Assembly: GCA_002172675.1 (NCBI GenBank)
Contig: NETF01000179.1
Span: 1 to 45,758, forward strand
DNA: 45,758 nt
DNA from: an unicellular cyanobacterium SU3
GTDB taxonomy: Bacteria; Cyanobacteriota; Cyanobacteriia; Cyanobacteriales; Microcystaceae
Direction of reading: 5' to 3'
The notes beneath the pieces are model-generated. The model ran no database searches. It was not told the origin of the DNA and was given only the letters and a program-made list of their open reading frames with translations. Numbering within the stretch: position 1 is the first letter of the stretch; every line of letters begins with the position of its first letter. The position numbers and the translations under genes are program-made. Of the stretch, positions 7,863 to 16,786 are shown one piece after another.

Positions 7863-10160
7863 TTATGGAGTCTCTGGTAATAATAAACTTGATTCTATTT
7901 CTTCTTTCACCTGTGAACTAATATTTCCATTTTCTTTTAAACATTTAACCAAGAAAACATTACTATTGTAAAAACGGTTCCATAAATCTTTGTCTTGCTC
8001 ATTTAGATTCCAATTATAGTAAATTTTACGATGTTCAATCAATAAATCACGAAAATTATTGACCCATTCTTGTCCTTGAGTTTTCCACCAATTCAAACTA
8101 TACTCTTTTCCTTTTTCTAGGTCAGGTAGTTGTTTTTTTAAAGAACTAAAGTTTTCTAAAAAATTAGGATTCAGTTTAAATTTTTGCTCTATTTCTAAAC
8201 TGAGACATAAACTTAAAAAATGCTTTATATTAGGATGTTGTGTTAAGTTTAAACTATCAATAAAAGCTCGAACTAAAATCGAATCAAGTTGAATTTCTTT
8301 GTTTAATTTATTTTGATAAGCAAATTGAGGTTCTAAGGATAAGGCTAAATTAAAATCTCGATGATTAAATAAAGTAAAATAAAAAGCTCTAACGGCTGAG
8401 TTTTTATAAGATAGATTCATAGATTTTACTTTCTCATCCAGCAACTTTAGGTAATTTTGTAATTTAATATCTTTTTTGGCATAATTATTTATAGATTCTT
8501 TCAGTTTTAACAATAAAAAATCAGCTTTTGGTAACATACTTAGGGTCAATAAAATGACTTCTTTCCAACTATCATTCACTATTTTTGCAGCCAAATCTGT
8601 TAATTCTTTCTCTAAACTTTGATGCTCATTGGCTACAATATGTCGAGCAGTAAAATACTCTTGAAAAGTAAGATGAGAAAAAGAATAAACATCCTTAGCT
8701 CTTTCTACTAAAACACCGTGTTGTATTTCAAGGGATTTTAAAACTGCTTCGCTGGTTAGCCATAAAGTTTCCGTATCTTCTTTAAAATTGCAATCATTTC
8801 GTAAATAATCTTCAATGATTTCTTGAACTTCACGACCTTCAAAAAAGTAACGGCTTTTTGAAAAAGTTATTGCAGCAATTCTAGATAATAACTTTCGTTT
8901 ATCAAGTAAAGATAAATCATGATAAAAATCATCTCGTTCAATTCCTCGAGACTTATCCCAACGTTGTAATAAGATATCTAATCCTGCTTCGTACAGTTTG
9001 CCTCTTTGACGAGGAAAACTAGCCCTTTCTTTGAACACCGAACACAAGAGATTGAGTAAAATCGGTGTAACAGCTAATTCTCGAATGGACTCGTTTTCGG
9101 GACTATTTAACGTTTCTAAAAAGTGCTGCGCTTTTTTCTTTCCTTCTGTTCTATTTTTGCTCGTTGCTATAAACCATTTTTCTACAAACTCTTTAATTTT
9201 ATTATAATCTAAATCGGCTACTTCTACATAACTAAACCCTCTAAAATGAAACTGCTGTGCTGAGTTTCTAGAAGTGATAATGAATGAGTTTTTATAAAAT
9301 TCTTGAGAGAAAGTTTGAATATTTTTACATAGAATTTTTCTAAATTGTTGAGGGACTTCATCCAAACCATCTAATAATAAGATAAATTTTCCCGCTTCTA
9401 GTAAATGATTGATTTGTCGATGGGATAAACCATGATTTTTACCATAACCAATTAAATACTCTTGTAAATTAAGCACTTCCTCATCCTGTTGTTCCCATTC
9501 AGTGCGTAATTGAATGAAACAAGGAATTAAATCTTGCCGATATTTTCCTTGACTACACTGTAAAGCGAGATGTTGTAAAAAAGTTGTTTTTCCTGCTCCC
9601 GGTTTCCCTAAAACCACTAATTTATTATGCTTAGCGACCAATGCTGAATCAAGTACAGTATTAGAATGAGACCGAGAAAAGTGAAAACTATCTACACTAG
9701 CTAAAGAGTTCTCCAAGTCCCATACCTCTAACCAACGTTGATAAGTAGGTTCAAGATAAAAACTTGTTTTAGTATAAATTTTTTCTAAGGGCGGTTGGGT
9801 TAATTCAAAAGCAGACTGTAGAGCATTACATTGAGTTAGGATAGTATCTTGAATCTGAGAACGCATCACGGATACTAATTCTGACACCTGTAAACTGTAG
9901 GTGTTTCCCTGAGAATCCAACATCGGAACGGCGGTATCAGGAAGAGCCGCAAGATTTTCCCAGTCTAGATTCAGTTTAAAACAGATTTCTTTAAAAATTG
10001 GACGAGAAACGGGACGACCTGATAAAAATTTCCAAATACTTTGACGACTAGATAAACCCACTTCTCCTGCTAAATGTTCTTGAGTCCAACCTTTAGATGC
10101 TAAGACTTTTTTGGCCGCCTCGATTCCTTCTGAAGTGGCTGATAATGATCGTTTGCTCAT
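7863..10160 (-). CDS. HTH-NACHT NTPase, bacterial NLR-like protein (putative antiphage or signalling STAND ATPase)
   Basis: A 765-residue STAND-class ATPase. Residues about 10-65 form a helix-turn-helix (GWTQEHLAGEVGLSSRQSIW). A linker leads to the NACHT domain, with Walker A GKPGAGKT (185-192), Walker B with the acidic extension LLLDGLDE (about 261-268) and a sensor segment IITSRNS (about 294-300). RELAVTPILLNLLC and FSHLTFQEYFTARHIV are the winged-helix and helical parts typical of NACHT proteins. The C-terminal 250 residues are alpha-helical, with W-rich NWWKTQGQEWVNNF, resembling the short C-terminal sensor region of bacterial NACHT proteins. Some HTH-NACHT proteins with this layout protect against phage; here that is inference. 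The gene stands alone, convergent to the ferredoxin gene. Confidence 0.88.
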   Translation of the reverse strand: MSKRSLSATSEGIEAAKKVLASKGWTQEHLAGEVGLSSRQSIWKFLSGRPVSRPIFKEICFKLNLDWENLAALPDTAVPMLDSQGNTYSLQVSELVSVMRSQIQDTILTQCNALQSAFELTQPPLEKIYTKTSFYLEPTYQRWLEVWDLENSLASVDSFHFSRSHSNTVLDSALVAKHNKLVVLGKPGAGKTTFLQHLALQCSQGKYRQDLIPCFIQLRTEWEQQDEEVLNLQEYLIGYGKNHGLSHRQINHLLEAGKFILLLDGLDEVPQQFRKILCKNIQTFSQEFYKNSFIITSRNSAQQFHFRGFSYVEVADLDYNKIKEFVEKWFIATSKNRTEGKKKAQHFLETLNSPENESIRELAVTPILLNLLCSVFKERASFPRQRGKLYEAGLDILLQRWDKSRGIERDDFYHDLSLLDKRKLLSRIAAITFSKSRYFFEGREVQEIIEDYLRNDCNFKEDTETLWLTSEAVLKSLEIQHGVLVERAKDVYSFSHLTFQEYFTARHIVANEHQSLEKELTDLAAKIVNDSWKEVILLTLSMLPKADFLLLKLKESINNYAKKDIKLQNYLKLLDEKVKSMNLSYKNSAVRAFYFTLFNHRDFNLALSLEPQFAYQNKLNKEIQLDSILVRAFIDSLNLTQHPNIKHFLSLCLSLEIEQKFKLNPNFLENFSSLKKQLPDLEKGKEYSLNWWKTQGQEWVNNFRDLLIEHRKIYYNWNLNEQDKDLWNRFYNSNVFLVKCLKENGNISSQVKEEIESSLLLPETP

Positions 10161-10751
10161 GCTAATGGTTGAAAAAACAACAATAATAGTGTAAAACTAT
10201 CATAAACAAAAGACAAAGACTATATTCCCCTGTTTGTATCATGTTATAGATAGTTATTTTGTATTTTACCTAATAAAAACTACCGAAGGAGTGACCCCTA
10301 TCACTAGAAAAGATGATCATAATAGTATCATTGATGGGATTTCAGACATAGCACTTTTGTTCAAGACAAGAGATACTATAAAAAGTTCTGTTTTTAATCT
10401 AAGTTAACAAGAAAAAATGTTACTTTGTTTTTAAATAAATAATTAATAATTAATCCTGGTTAGTGAAACAAATCGCACTTAATTATTCAATCAAAAATTT
10501 CTATTCCAAAAGTTATAATTACTTGACTTAACTATTTTTCTCAACCTAAACCAATATGGTTCTCAGCCAATTTGCCTTATTTATTAAATATTGTAAAGTT
10601 AATCTTAACAAATTCTGATACAATTGGTAAAGTATGAAATTTTTTTAAAAATTTTGACTATCTATACAAACAAATGTTCCTTTCCCTAACTGTTTTTTTG
10701 AGATGCAGAACCTTATTGAAAAGATAATTAATATTCAGATTGACTAAGTTT
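10161..10751. other. Divergent intergenic region between the HTH-NACHT gene and the hybrid kinase
   Basis: About 590 AT-rich bases. A short inverted repeat, ATAGT-GTAAA-ACTAT (10186-10200), lies about 26 bases before the NACHT start codon, where an autoregulatory operator for its helix-turn-helix could sit. The arms are only 5 bases, so this is weak. Another short repeat, ATGAT...ATCAT, lies near 10312-10332. I see no gene, tRNA or terminator here. Confidence 0.35.
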
Positions 10752-13478
10752 ATGACTTTGAGCAACCTCACACCCAACAAAATTACTTTTAGATATTTAG
10801 GACTGACCAGTCTTGGCTTGCTATTGGCTCAGTTATTATTTGGAGTGATTCAAGTTCGCTGGCGATATTATCAACGGGTGGAGAATTTAAAAACTAGGAT
10901 AGAAGACTTAAGTAAAGAAATTCGTATTATTTCCCAACAATCTCAACTAAAACTAGATGATAATACCCTAGAACGATTAACAAGGCAATCAAGTGCCGGT
11001 AATGATTTAATATATAGCATAGTGATCAACGAAAAAGGGCAAACGATCACCAGCTTTTTTAATCAGGAAAATTTTACAGATTCCATGGCTTTTTCGGGTT
11101 TAAAACAAAATGAAGTAGAAGCACAATTAGAAATATTCCTTCAAGAGCCTCAAATTAGAGAAATACGCCAACCTATTATAGAATCTGGACAATCTTTAGG
11201 GGAAGTTCGTCTTGCTTATACCCTACAGCCCACACAAGAAAGTAATTTAAGGTCAGCCGGCAAAATTTTAATCGCTTCATTAATTGTCAGTGGTATTTTA
11301 ATCCTAATCATGTTCGTCATGTTTAGGCGAGAAGTACAACTTCCCTTAGGAAAATTAGTTAACAAAACCCAATCTTTATTACCCGAAGATAAACGCCCCG
11401 TATTAACACAACGGGATGAACTGCATCAATTAGAAATATTAATTGCTACTTTAGGTCAATATTTTCAAGACCTTGAAGACTTGCAGACAAAAATGGCTCG
11501 ACAAAAAGCCTCAGAACAAGCCCTAGAAGAGCTTAATCGAGCAAAAAGTGAGTTTTTAGCCATGATTGGTCATGAAATTCGCACTCCCTTAAACGCCGTA
11601 TCAGGAATGACAGGGTTATTATTAGATACCCAATTAAGTGATCAACAAAAAGAATTTGTCAGTATTATCCGTAATAGCGGAGAAAACCTGCTGACCATGA
11701 TCAATAATATTCTCGATTTTTCCAAAATTGAAGCCCAAAAATTAGAGTTAGAAGAACAACCTTTTGAGTTAGGGACCTGTATCGAAGAAGTCTTACGTTT
11801 ATTTGTTTCCCAAGCTTCAAAAAAGAACTTAGAACTGGCTTATTTGGTAGAATCTAACACCCCTAGTGCGATTATAGGAGACAGTACTCGATTAAAACAA
11901 ATTCTTGCTAATCTAATCGGTAACGCTGTCAAATTTACCGAAAAAGGAGAAGTGGTTATTTATGTCAATGCCACACTGATACAAAGTCTAAAAGATACCA
12001 AACAAAACTCTAAGTACGAACTCCGTTTTGCTGTCAAAGATACAGGTATTGGCATTCCCTCAGATCGTTGTAACCGCCTATTTCAACCCTTTAGTCAAGT
12101 TGATGCATCCACCACCCGAAAATATGGAGGAACCGGTTTAGGATTAGCCATTAGCAAAGGATTAAGCGAACTCATGGGGGGTAATATGTGGGTTCATAGC
12201 ACAGAAGGCAAAGGTTCCACCTTTAACTTTACCATTCAGACTATAGCAGCCCCCAGTTCTTCTCCTGCCACGTCTCAAGAAGGAGAACGAGAGTTAATGG
12301 GTAAGCGAATGTTAATTATTGACGATAACCTTACCAATCAAAAGATATTAACCAATCAGGCACAATCTTGGGGAATGTTTACCTGTGCTGTGGACTCTGG
12401 AGAAAAAGCCATAGAATGGCTACAACGGGGAATTACCTTTGACGTGGCTATTTTAGATATGAATATGCCCAATATGGATGGGATCGATTTAGCTCGTCAA
12501 ATTCGTAAACAACCCAATTGCAATGGTTTACCCTTAGTGATGCTCAGTTCCATTACCAGAGCAGAAATGGCTGCTCAAAACAGCAAAGATGAATTTACAG
12601 CCGTTTTAATTAAACCCGTGCAACAGTCCCAACTTTACTATAGTTTGATGCAGATTTTTGCAGGGAATCCTATCAAAATTACCAAATCAAACTCAGACCA
12701 GTCTTCACAAGAATTATCCCTTGCAGAGCGTATTCCTTTACGAATTTTAGTGGCTGAAGATGTGGTAGTTAATCAAGAAGTGATTCATTTATTGTTAGAA
12801 AAACTGGGTTATTGGGCAGATACGGTGAGTAATGGACAAGAAGTATTAGAAGCCCTAAAAAATCGCTCCTATGATGTTATTTTAATGGATGTGCGAATGC
12901 CGGAAATGGACGGTTTAGCAGCGACTCATCACATTTGTCAAACCCTATCAACAGAAGAACGTCCTAGAATTATTGCCATGACCGCAGAATCAATGCCAGG
13001 CGATCGCGATAAATGTTTAGTAGCAGGAATGGATGATTATATTGCCAAACCAATACGCATTGAAGAACTCAAACAAGCACTAAGTCGCTGTCAACCTAGC
13101 TCAGACTCTTTGGCAGTTGATGAGAAAATTTTGAACGAATTACGAAACATGGCAGGACAACGAACCAATGATATTATTATGGGATATCTCGAAGATGCTC
13201 CCCTACGCCTCAATGCGATGAAAGAAGCCATGGAGGTTGGAGATCCTGAGAAACTACGCCAGGCAGCCCATGCTCTGCGATCGCCAAGTGGCAATTTAGG
13301 AGCGACCCCCCTCTGTCAATTGTGCGCCGAAATCGAGACAATTGCCCGTCAGGGAAACCTCGAAGGGGCAGAAGAGAAAATCTTAAAACTCAAAATCGAG
13401 TATGATCGGGTTTGCCATAGCTTGCAAAAAGAACTGAATAATCATCCTTTGATGAATAAGTTATCAACCCATCACTAA
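10752..13478 (+). CDS. Hybrid sensor histidine kinase with two receiver domains and an Hpt domain
   Basis: A membrane sensor with a full internal phosphorelay. A first membrane helix (residues about 15-36) and a second (about 170-193) enclose a periplasmic sensor region of about 130 residues. A HAMP-like and coiled-coil linker leads to HisKA with its phospho-His in [16 protein letters not shown] (about residue 274). An intact HATPase domain follows, with N box [13 protein letters not shown] and G boxes DTGIGI and GGTGLGL. Receiver 1 (DMNMPNMDG) and receiver 2 (DVRMPEMDG) come next, then an Hpt domain with [16 protein letters not shown] 12 bases earlier could also start the frame, but the ATG is favoured. 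It is three bases upstream of a response regulator, with which it must be co-transcribed. Confidence 0.93.
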   Translation: MTLSNLTPNKITFRYLGLTSLGLLLAQLLFGVIQVRWRYYQRVENLKTRIEDLSKEIRIISQQSQLKLDDNTLERLTRQSSAGNDLIYSIVINEKGQTITSFFNQENFTDSMAFSGLKQNEVEAQLEIFLQEPQIREIRQPIIESGQSLGEVRLAYTLQPTQESNLRSAGKILIASLIVSGILILIMFVMFRREVQLPLGKLVNKTQSLLPEDKRPVLTQRDELHQLEILIATLGQYFQDLEDLQTKMARQKASEQALEELNRAKSEFLAMIGHEIRTPLNAVSGMTGLLLDTQLSDQQKEFVSIIRNSGENLLTMINNILDFSKIEAQKLELEEQPFELGTCIEEVLRLFVSQASKKNLELAYLVESNTPSAIIGDSTRLKQILANLIGNAVKFTEKGEVVIYVNATLIQSLKDTKQNSKYELRFAVKDTGIGIPSDRCNRLFQPFSQVDASTTRKYGGTGLGLAISKGLSELMGGNMWVHSTEGKGSTFNFTIQTIAAPSSSPATSQEGERELMGKRMLIIDDNLTNQKILTNQAQSWGMFTCAVDSGEKAIEWLQRGITFDVAILDMNMPNMDGIDLARQIRKQPNCNGLPLVMLSSITRAEMAAQNSKDEFTAVLIKPVQQSQLYYSLMQIFAGNPIKITKSNSDQSSQELSLAERIPLRILVAEDVVVNQEVIHLLLEKLGYWADTVSNGQEVLEALKNRSYDVILMDVRMPEMDGLAATHHICQTLSTEERPRIIAMTAESMPGDRDKCLVAGMDDYIAKPIRIEELKQALSRCQPSSDSLAVDEKILNELRNMAGQRTNDIIMGYLEDAPLRLNAMKEAMEVGDPEKLRQAAHALRSPSGNLGATPLCQLCAEIETIARQGNLEGAEEKILKLKIEYDRVCHSLQKELNNHPLMNKLSTHH

Positions 13479-13481
13479 ATC

Positions 13482-14405
13482 GTGAATTACCCAACTTTTA
13501 AACACGAAGACTGCTTAGTCTTGATTGTCGACGATGACCGCACCATGAGAAGTCTCTTAAAAATAGCCATCGAAGAAGAAGGCTATCAAGTTATCGAAGC
13601 CAAAAATGGTCAGCAATGTCTTGAAGAATACAGTCGGCATCAGCCTGATATGGTTCTATTAGATGCCATCATGCCAGAAATGGACGGATTTACTTGTTGT
13701 CAAAAACTGCGTTCTCTTAAGGGTAATATTTATCTTCCTATTTTGATGATTACTGCTCTTGATGATCAAGAGTCCATTGATCAAGCTTTTTTGGCAGGAG
13801 CAACAGACTATATTACTAAACCAATTTTTTGGTCTGTTTTGTCACAACGGGTTAATCATCTACTGTTAACCTGTCAAGCTTTAAGAGAGTCCGCAACTTT
13901 AAAAACAAAATTGGCTAAACAGCAAAAATGGCAAAATCTGGGGACTCAAATAACTCGTCGGTGGCAAGAGTCTAGTCACATTAAATCTATTTTTCAAGAG
14001 TGTTTAGAGCAACTACAAACTCTAGTTAATGCAGAACGGGTCGGCATTTATCGTGGGGATGGAAAATTAATGGCCGAAGCCATCGCTCCTGGTTATCCCT
14101 CGGTGACGACCCTAGAATGGGAAAAAATCACCTTAATGACAGAGTATCAATCTACCTACGAACAAGGAGAAGGAATCATACTGGATTTTTCCCAAGACAT
14201 TGATTTATGTGAAGAAGGGATCGCTTGTTTTGAACAATTATCCCTCAAACATCTTACTCTGATGCCTCTTTTAGTCAAGGAAAAATTATGGGGCATTTTA
14301 TGGATTCATCATTGTCGCTCAGCTTATCAATGGAAACCTTGGGAAAAAGAATATCTGAGTTATATAAACAATCTCTTAGCCTTTACTTCTGAAATAATTG
14401 ATTAA
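13482..14405 (+). CDS. Response regulator with receiver and GAF-type output domain
   Basis: The receiver domain (residues about 12-125) has the acidic pocket VDDD near residues 17-19, the phospho-acceptor Asp61 in LLDAIMPEMDG and the conserved TKP Lys in DYITKPIF. The second half (about 155-300) has the GAF pattern: CLEQLQTLVNAERVGIYR at the start and LTLMPLLVKEKLWGILWIHH near the end. No DNA-binding, GGDEF or kinase domain follows, so the output may be through GAF ligand binding or partner contact. The start is a GTG three bases after the hybrid kinase stop. The pair looks like a dedicated signalling module with an unknown stimulus. Confidence 0.88.
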   Translation: MNYPTFKHEDCLVLIVDDDRTMRSLLKIAIEEEGYQVIEAKNGQQCLEEYSRHQPDMVLLDAIMPEMDGFTCCQKLRSLKGNIYLPILMITALDDQESIDQAFLAGATDYITKPIFWSVLSQRVNHLLLTCQALRESATLKTKLAKQQKWQNLGTQITRRWQESSHIKSIFQECLEQLQTLVNAERVGIYRGDGKLMAEAIAPGYPSVTTLEWEKITLMTEYQSTYEQGEGIILDFSQDIDLCEEGIACFEQLSLKHLTLMPLLVKEKLWGILWIHHCRSAYQWKPWEKEYLSYINNLLAFTSEIID

Positions 14406-14493
14406 TGAAAAAAAATCCACGACTTCGTTAAATTAGTTACATAAGAATCGCTGAGTTTATCATAGACTCAGATTAAGACATAAAGTCACAGAT

Positions 14494-14770
14494 GACTCCG
14501 CCCTTCGGGTAGACTTCGTCCCTCTTCGAGTCCGCCACTTGCTCCTCGGCGGGAACCGCCAAGACCCTTCGGGTTAGGCAGTTGCTTTACTTGGGGAAAC
14601 CCCAAAACCGCACTGCACTTACCGCAGTGGACTCACCGTGAGGCGATAGAACCTGCTGTGGAGGACACGGGAGGGAACCGCTTCCGCCCCGTGAGATGTT
14701 CGTGACCGTTGGTCAATTATCACCCTCCGATTGCTTATTGCAACCGCCTACACTTCAGTGGCGGTTTTTT
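14494..14770 (+). ncRNA. Orphan GC-rich multi-hairpin structured RNA (HEARO/omega-RNA-like, unproven)
   Basis: A GC-rich block in AT-rich surroundings folds into a chain of local hairpins on the plus strand: GACTC/GAGTC (14494-14532) enclosing short CTTCGG and GACTTCGTC loops; GGCGG-GAA-CCGCC (14548-14560); ACCC-TTC-GGGT (14564-14574); TTGGGG-AAA-CCCCAA (14591-14605); CACTGC/GCAGTG (14611-14629); CTCA/TGAG (14632-14642); and CACGGG/CCCGTG (14666-14693) with an inner GGAA/TTCC. It ends in a terminator. UUCG and GAAA-type loops appear only on this strand, which sets the direction. No protein is encoded. It resembles the GC-rich RNAs that accompany IscB/IsrB nucleases in cyanobacteria (HEARO, omega-RNA), but there is no such ORF beside it. 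It could also be a degenerate repeat element. Confidence 0.55.
14742..14770 (+). terminator. Terminator of the structured RNA
   Basis: AACCGCC (14742-14748) pairs with GGCGGTT (14760-14766) and runs into a T tract to 14770. There is no coding gene on the plus strand within 330 bases upstream, so it terminates the structured RNA or read-through from the two-component operon. Confidence 0.85.
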
Positions 14771-14965
14771 ATGTTTATGGGTGTAAGACACTCGCCTCTG
14801 GTAACGGGATTTATGTTTGTTTGACAATGTCTCCGACGATGGGAGGTTCAATGTTAAGTACCATAATATTATCTGTCAATCTCTTAAAAAAATTAGTACA
14901 ATAGAGAAGAGGAATTTTATTGAGTTTCTCTCTATCCCTTAACAATAAATCAAAACGATCATTTT

Positions 14966-15151
14966 ATGGAATCTAGTAGCCCGTCAGGGAAGGTCTCTGA
15001 ACCTCCGGCCCACAGATGGACTCACCTTATGGGAATAGCGATCGCTATGCTAACACTGACACTGCCCATATCGGCCATTGCCTATTACTCTTCAAGTCAG
15101 GCAGTTCCCTCTTCTTCGACTCGTGTTTATCTAGATAATCCAAGAGAATGA
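14966..15151 (+). CDS. Small putative membrane protein, 61 residues
   Basis: An ATG frame with a polar N-terminus (residues 1-18), one hydrophobic helix (LMGIAIAMLTLTLPISAIAY) and a polar tail ending VYLDNPRE. The helix carries a HIP1 site within the codons. It may be an anchored or exported peptide; no family is recognised and the ribosome site is weak. It lies between the structured RNA and the HEAT-repeat gene on the same strand. Confidence 0.45.
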   Translation: MESSSPSGKVSEPPAHRWTHLMGIAIAMLTLTLPISAIAYYSSSQAVPSSSTRVYLDNPRE

Positions 15152-15272
15152 TCTAAATTAATTTATCAAACTAAAGCCATTCTACGCAATAGGGCTTGTC
15201 TCATTAGCGACAAAATAAGACAAGAGACAAAAAACCTGATTAAATAGTTAGGAATAGGCTATTCTAACAACT

Positions 15273-16025
15273 ATGCAAAGTGACAAAGACCTCAGCGTAA
15301 TTGAGAGTGTAGATCAATTTGATGACCCTTTGGATCGCCTAGAATCCGTGGATACAAGCGATCCTAGTCCCGATCCAGAAGAAATGTTGCCAAAATTGAG
15401 TGATGAAGACCCATCACAGCGAATGCTGGCAGCAAGGGCATTTTGTGAACTAGAAGACCCTAGAGCGATCGCCCCATTGATTAAACTGTTAGAGGATATT
15501 TGCCCTTTAGTCAGGGTCAGTGCGGCCTATGCTTTGGGTAGAAATACCAGTCCTGAAGCAGTAACAGCTTTAATCGACCTATTGGAACGAGACTGGAACG
15601 GATATGTTCGCAAAGGCATTGTCTGGGCTTTGGGAAATGGCGGCGATCGCGCCAGTGTTCAACCCTTAATCCATGCCCTGAGAACGGATATTTCTGCGGT
15701 ACGTCTTTGGGCAGCCAGTAGCTTAGCACAAATTGCTAAACTAGACTATGACAATGCGATCGCTTCGATGGCTCCGCTTATTGAAGGCTTAAGACGTGAC
15801 CCCGTGGCAGCCGTCAGAGGAAACTGTGCTTGGGCCATTGGGCAACTGTGCCGTGAACTACCATCAAATGTAGTTTATGCCACCGCTATTGATGCTTTAA
15901 TTGAAGCCTTGGTAGAGGATGAAGACTACAGTGTAAAAGAAGATGCCAAAACTGCTTTATTACGGGTAGGAGATACCAGAGGAATGCAAATGATCGAGGA
16001 TCTTGAACTAGAAGGACTGATTTAG
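15273..16025 (+). CDS. HEAT-repeat (PBS-lyase-like) protein
   Basis: A 250-residue alpha-solenoid protein. After an acidic N-terminal 45 residues it has about five HEAT-like repeats (residues about 45-240) with the recurring pattern RAIAPLIKLLED-VRVSAAYALG, as in RKGIVWALGNGGDRASVQPL and VRGNCAWAIGQL. This pattern is shared with phycobilin lyases of the CpcE type and with many cyanobacterial scaffold proteins. It lacks a CpcF/NblB-specific feature that would prove lyase function, so a scaffold or partner-binding role is the safe reading. Its stop codon overlaps the GTG start of ubiX by one base, so the two are translationally coupled. Confidence 0.87.
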   Translation: MQSDKDLSVIESVDQFDDPLDRLESVDTSDPSPDPEEMLPKLSDEDPSQRMLAARAFCELEDPRAIAPLIKLLEDICPLVRVSAAYALGRNTSPEAVTALIDLLERDWNGYVRKGIVWALGNGGDRASVQPLIHALRTDISAVRLWAASSLAQIAKLDYDNAIASMAPLIEGLRRDPVAAVRGNCAWAIGQLCRELPSNVVYATAIDALIEALVEDEDYSVKEDAKTALLRVGDTRGMQMIEDLELEGLI

Positions 16026-16636
16026 TGACCAAACCATTAATTTTAGGCATCAGTGGAGCATCTGGCTTAATTTATAGCGTTCGTGCCTTAAAGTTTCTCT
16101 TAGAAGCTGACTATGACATTGACGTAGTGGCTTCGAGAGCCACTTATATGGTGTGGCAAGCAGAACAAAATGTAAAAATGCCAGCAGAACCCGACTTACA
16201 AGAGGAATTTTGGCGAGAACAAGCAGGCGTACCTGTCAAGGGAAAATTGCGCTGTCATCGTTGGGCCGATGTAGGAGCAACCATTGCTAGTGGTTCTTTT
16301 CGGACGTTGGGTATGGTTATTATGCCCTGTAGTATGAGTACGGTGGCTAAATTAGCCAATGGGTTGAGTTCTGACCTCTTAGAAAGGGCTGCCGATGTGC
16401 AAATTAAAGAAGGTCGTCCCTTGGTGGTGGTTCCCCGTGAAACTCCTTTTAGTTTAATTCATCTACGCAACTTAACGACCTTAGCAGAAGCAGGAGTGAG
16501 AATTGTTCCTGCTATTCCTGCTTGGTATCATCAACCCCAAACCATAGAAGATTTAGTCGATTTTGTAGTAGCTCGTACTTTGGATCAATTGAATATTGAC
16601 TGTATTCCTATCACTCGTTGGCAAGGAGGAACTTAG
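16025..16636 (+). CDS. ubiX: Flavin prenyltransferase UbiX
   Basis: Makes prenylated FMN, the cofactor of UbiD-type decarboxylases, from FMN and dimethylallyl monophosphate; in cyanobacteria this serves plastoquinone synthesis. The family's flavodoxin-like fold is seen in GISGASGLIYSVRALKFLL at the N-terminus, ATIASGSFRTLGMVIMPCSM (about residues 84-103), and VVVPRETPFSLIHLRNL (about 137-153), where the flavin and prenyl sites lie. The length of 203 residues is normal. The start is a GTG overlapping the HEAT-repeat stop. The matching UbiD is not in the window. Confidence 0.93.
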   Translation: MTKPLILGISGASGLIYSVRALKFLLEADYDIDVVASRATYMVWQAEQNVKMPAEPDLQEEFWREQAGVPVKGKLRCHRWADVGATIASGSFRTLGMVIMPCSMSTVAKLANGLSSDLLERAADVQIKEGRPLVVVPRETPFSLIHLRNLTTLAEAGVRIVPAIPAWYHQPQTIEDLVDFVVARTLDQLNIDCIPITRWQGGT

Positions 16637-16786
16637 GCCAGTTTTCAGTTATCAGTTACCATTCAAGGATATATTATTGAAGTTCGGAGTTATGATTTGA
16701 TCAACGAGGTCATTAACTTTTCAAACTTCTAAATTATCGCTCAATTGCCTTATGTCGAACTCAGGTTTATTGGTAATTTTGATGCA

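Noticed and set aside
14494-14770. Reading the GC-rich hairpin block as rnpB, tmRNA, SRP RNA or 6S RNA
   Set aside because: None of the hallmark sequences of these RNAs as I know them is present, such as the rnpB conserved core or the tmRNA alanine-tRNA-like ends.
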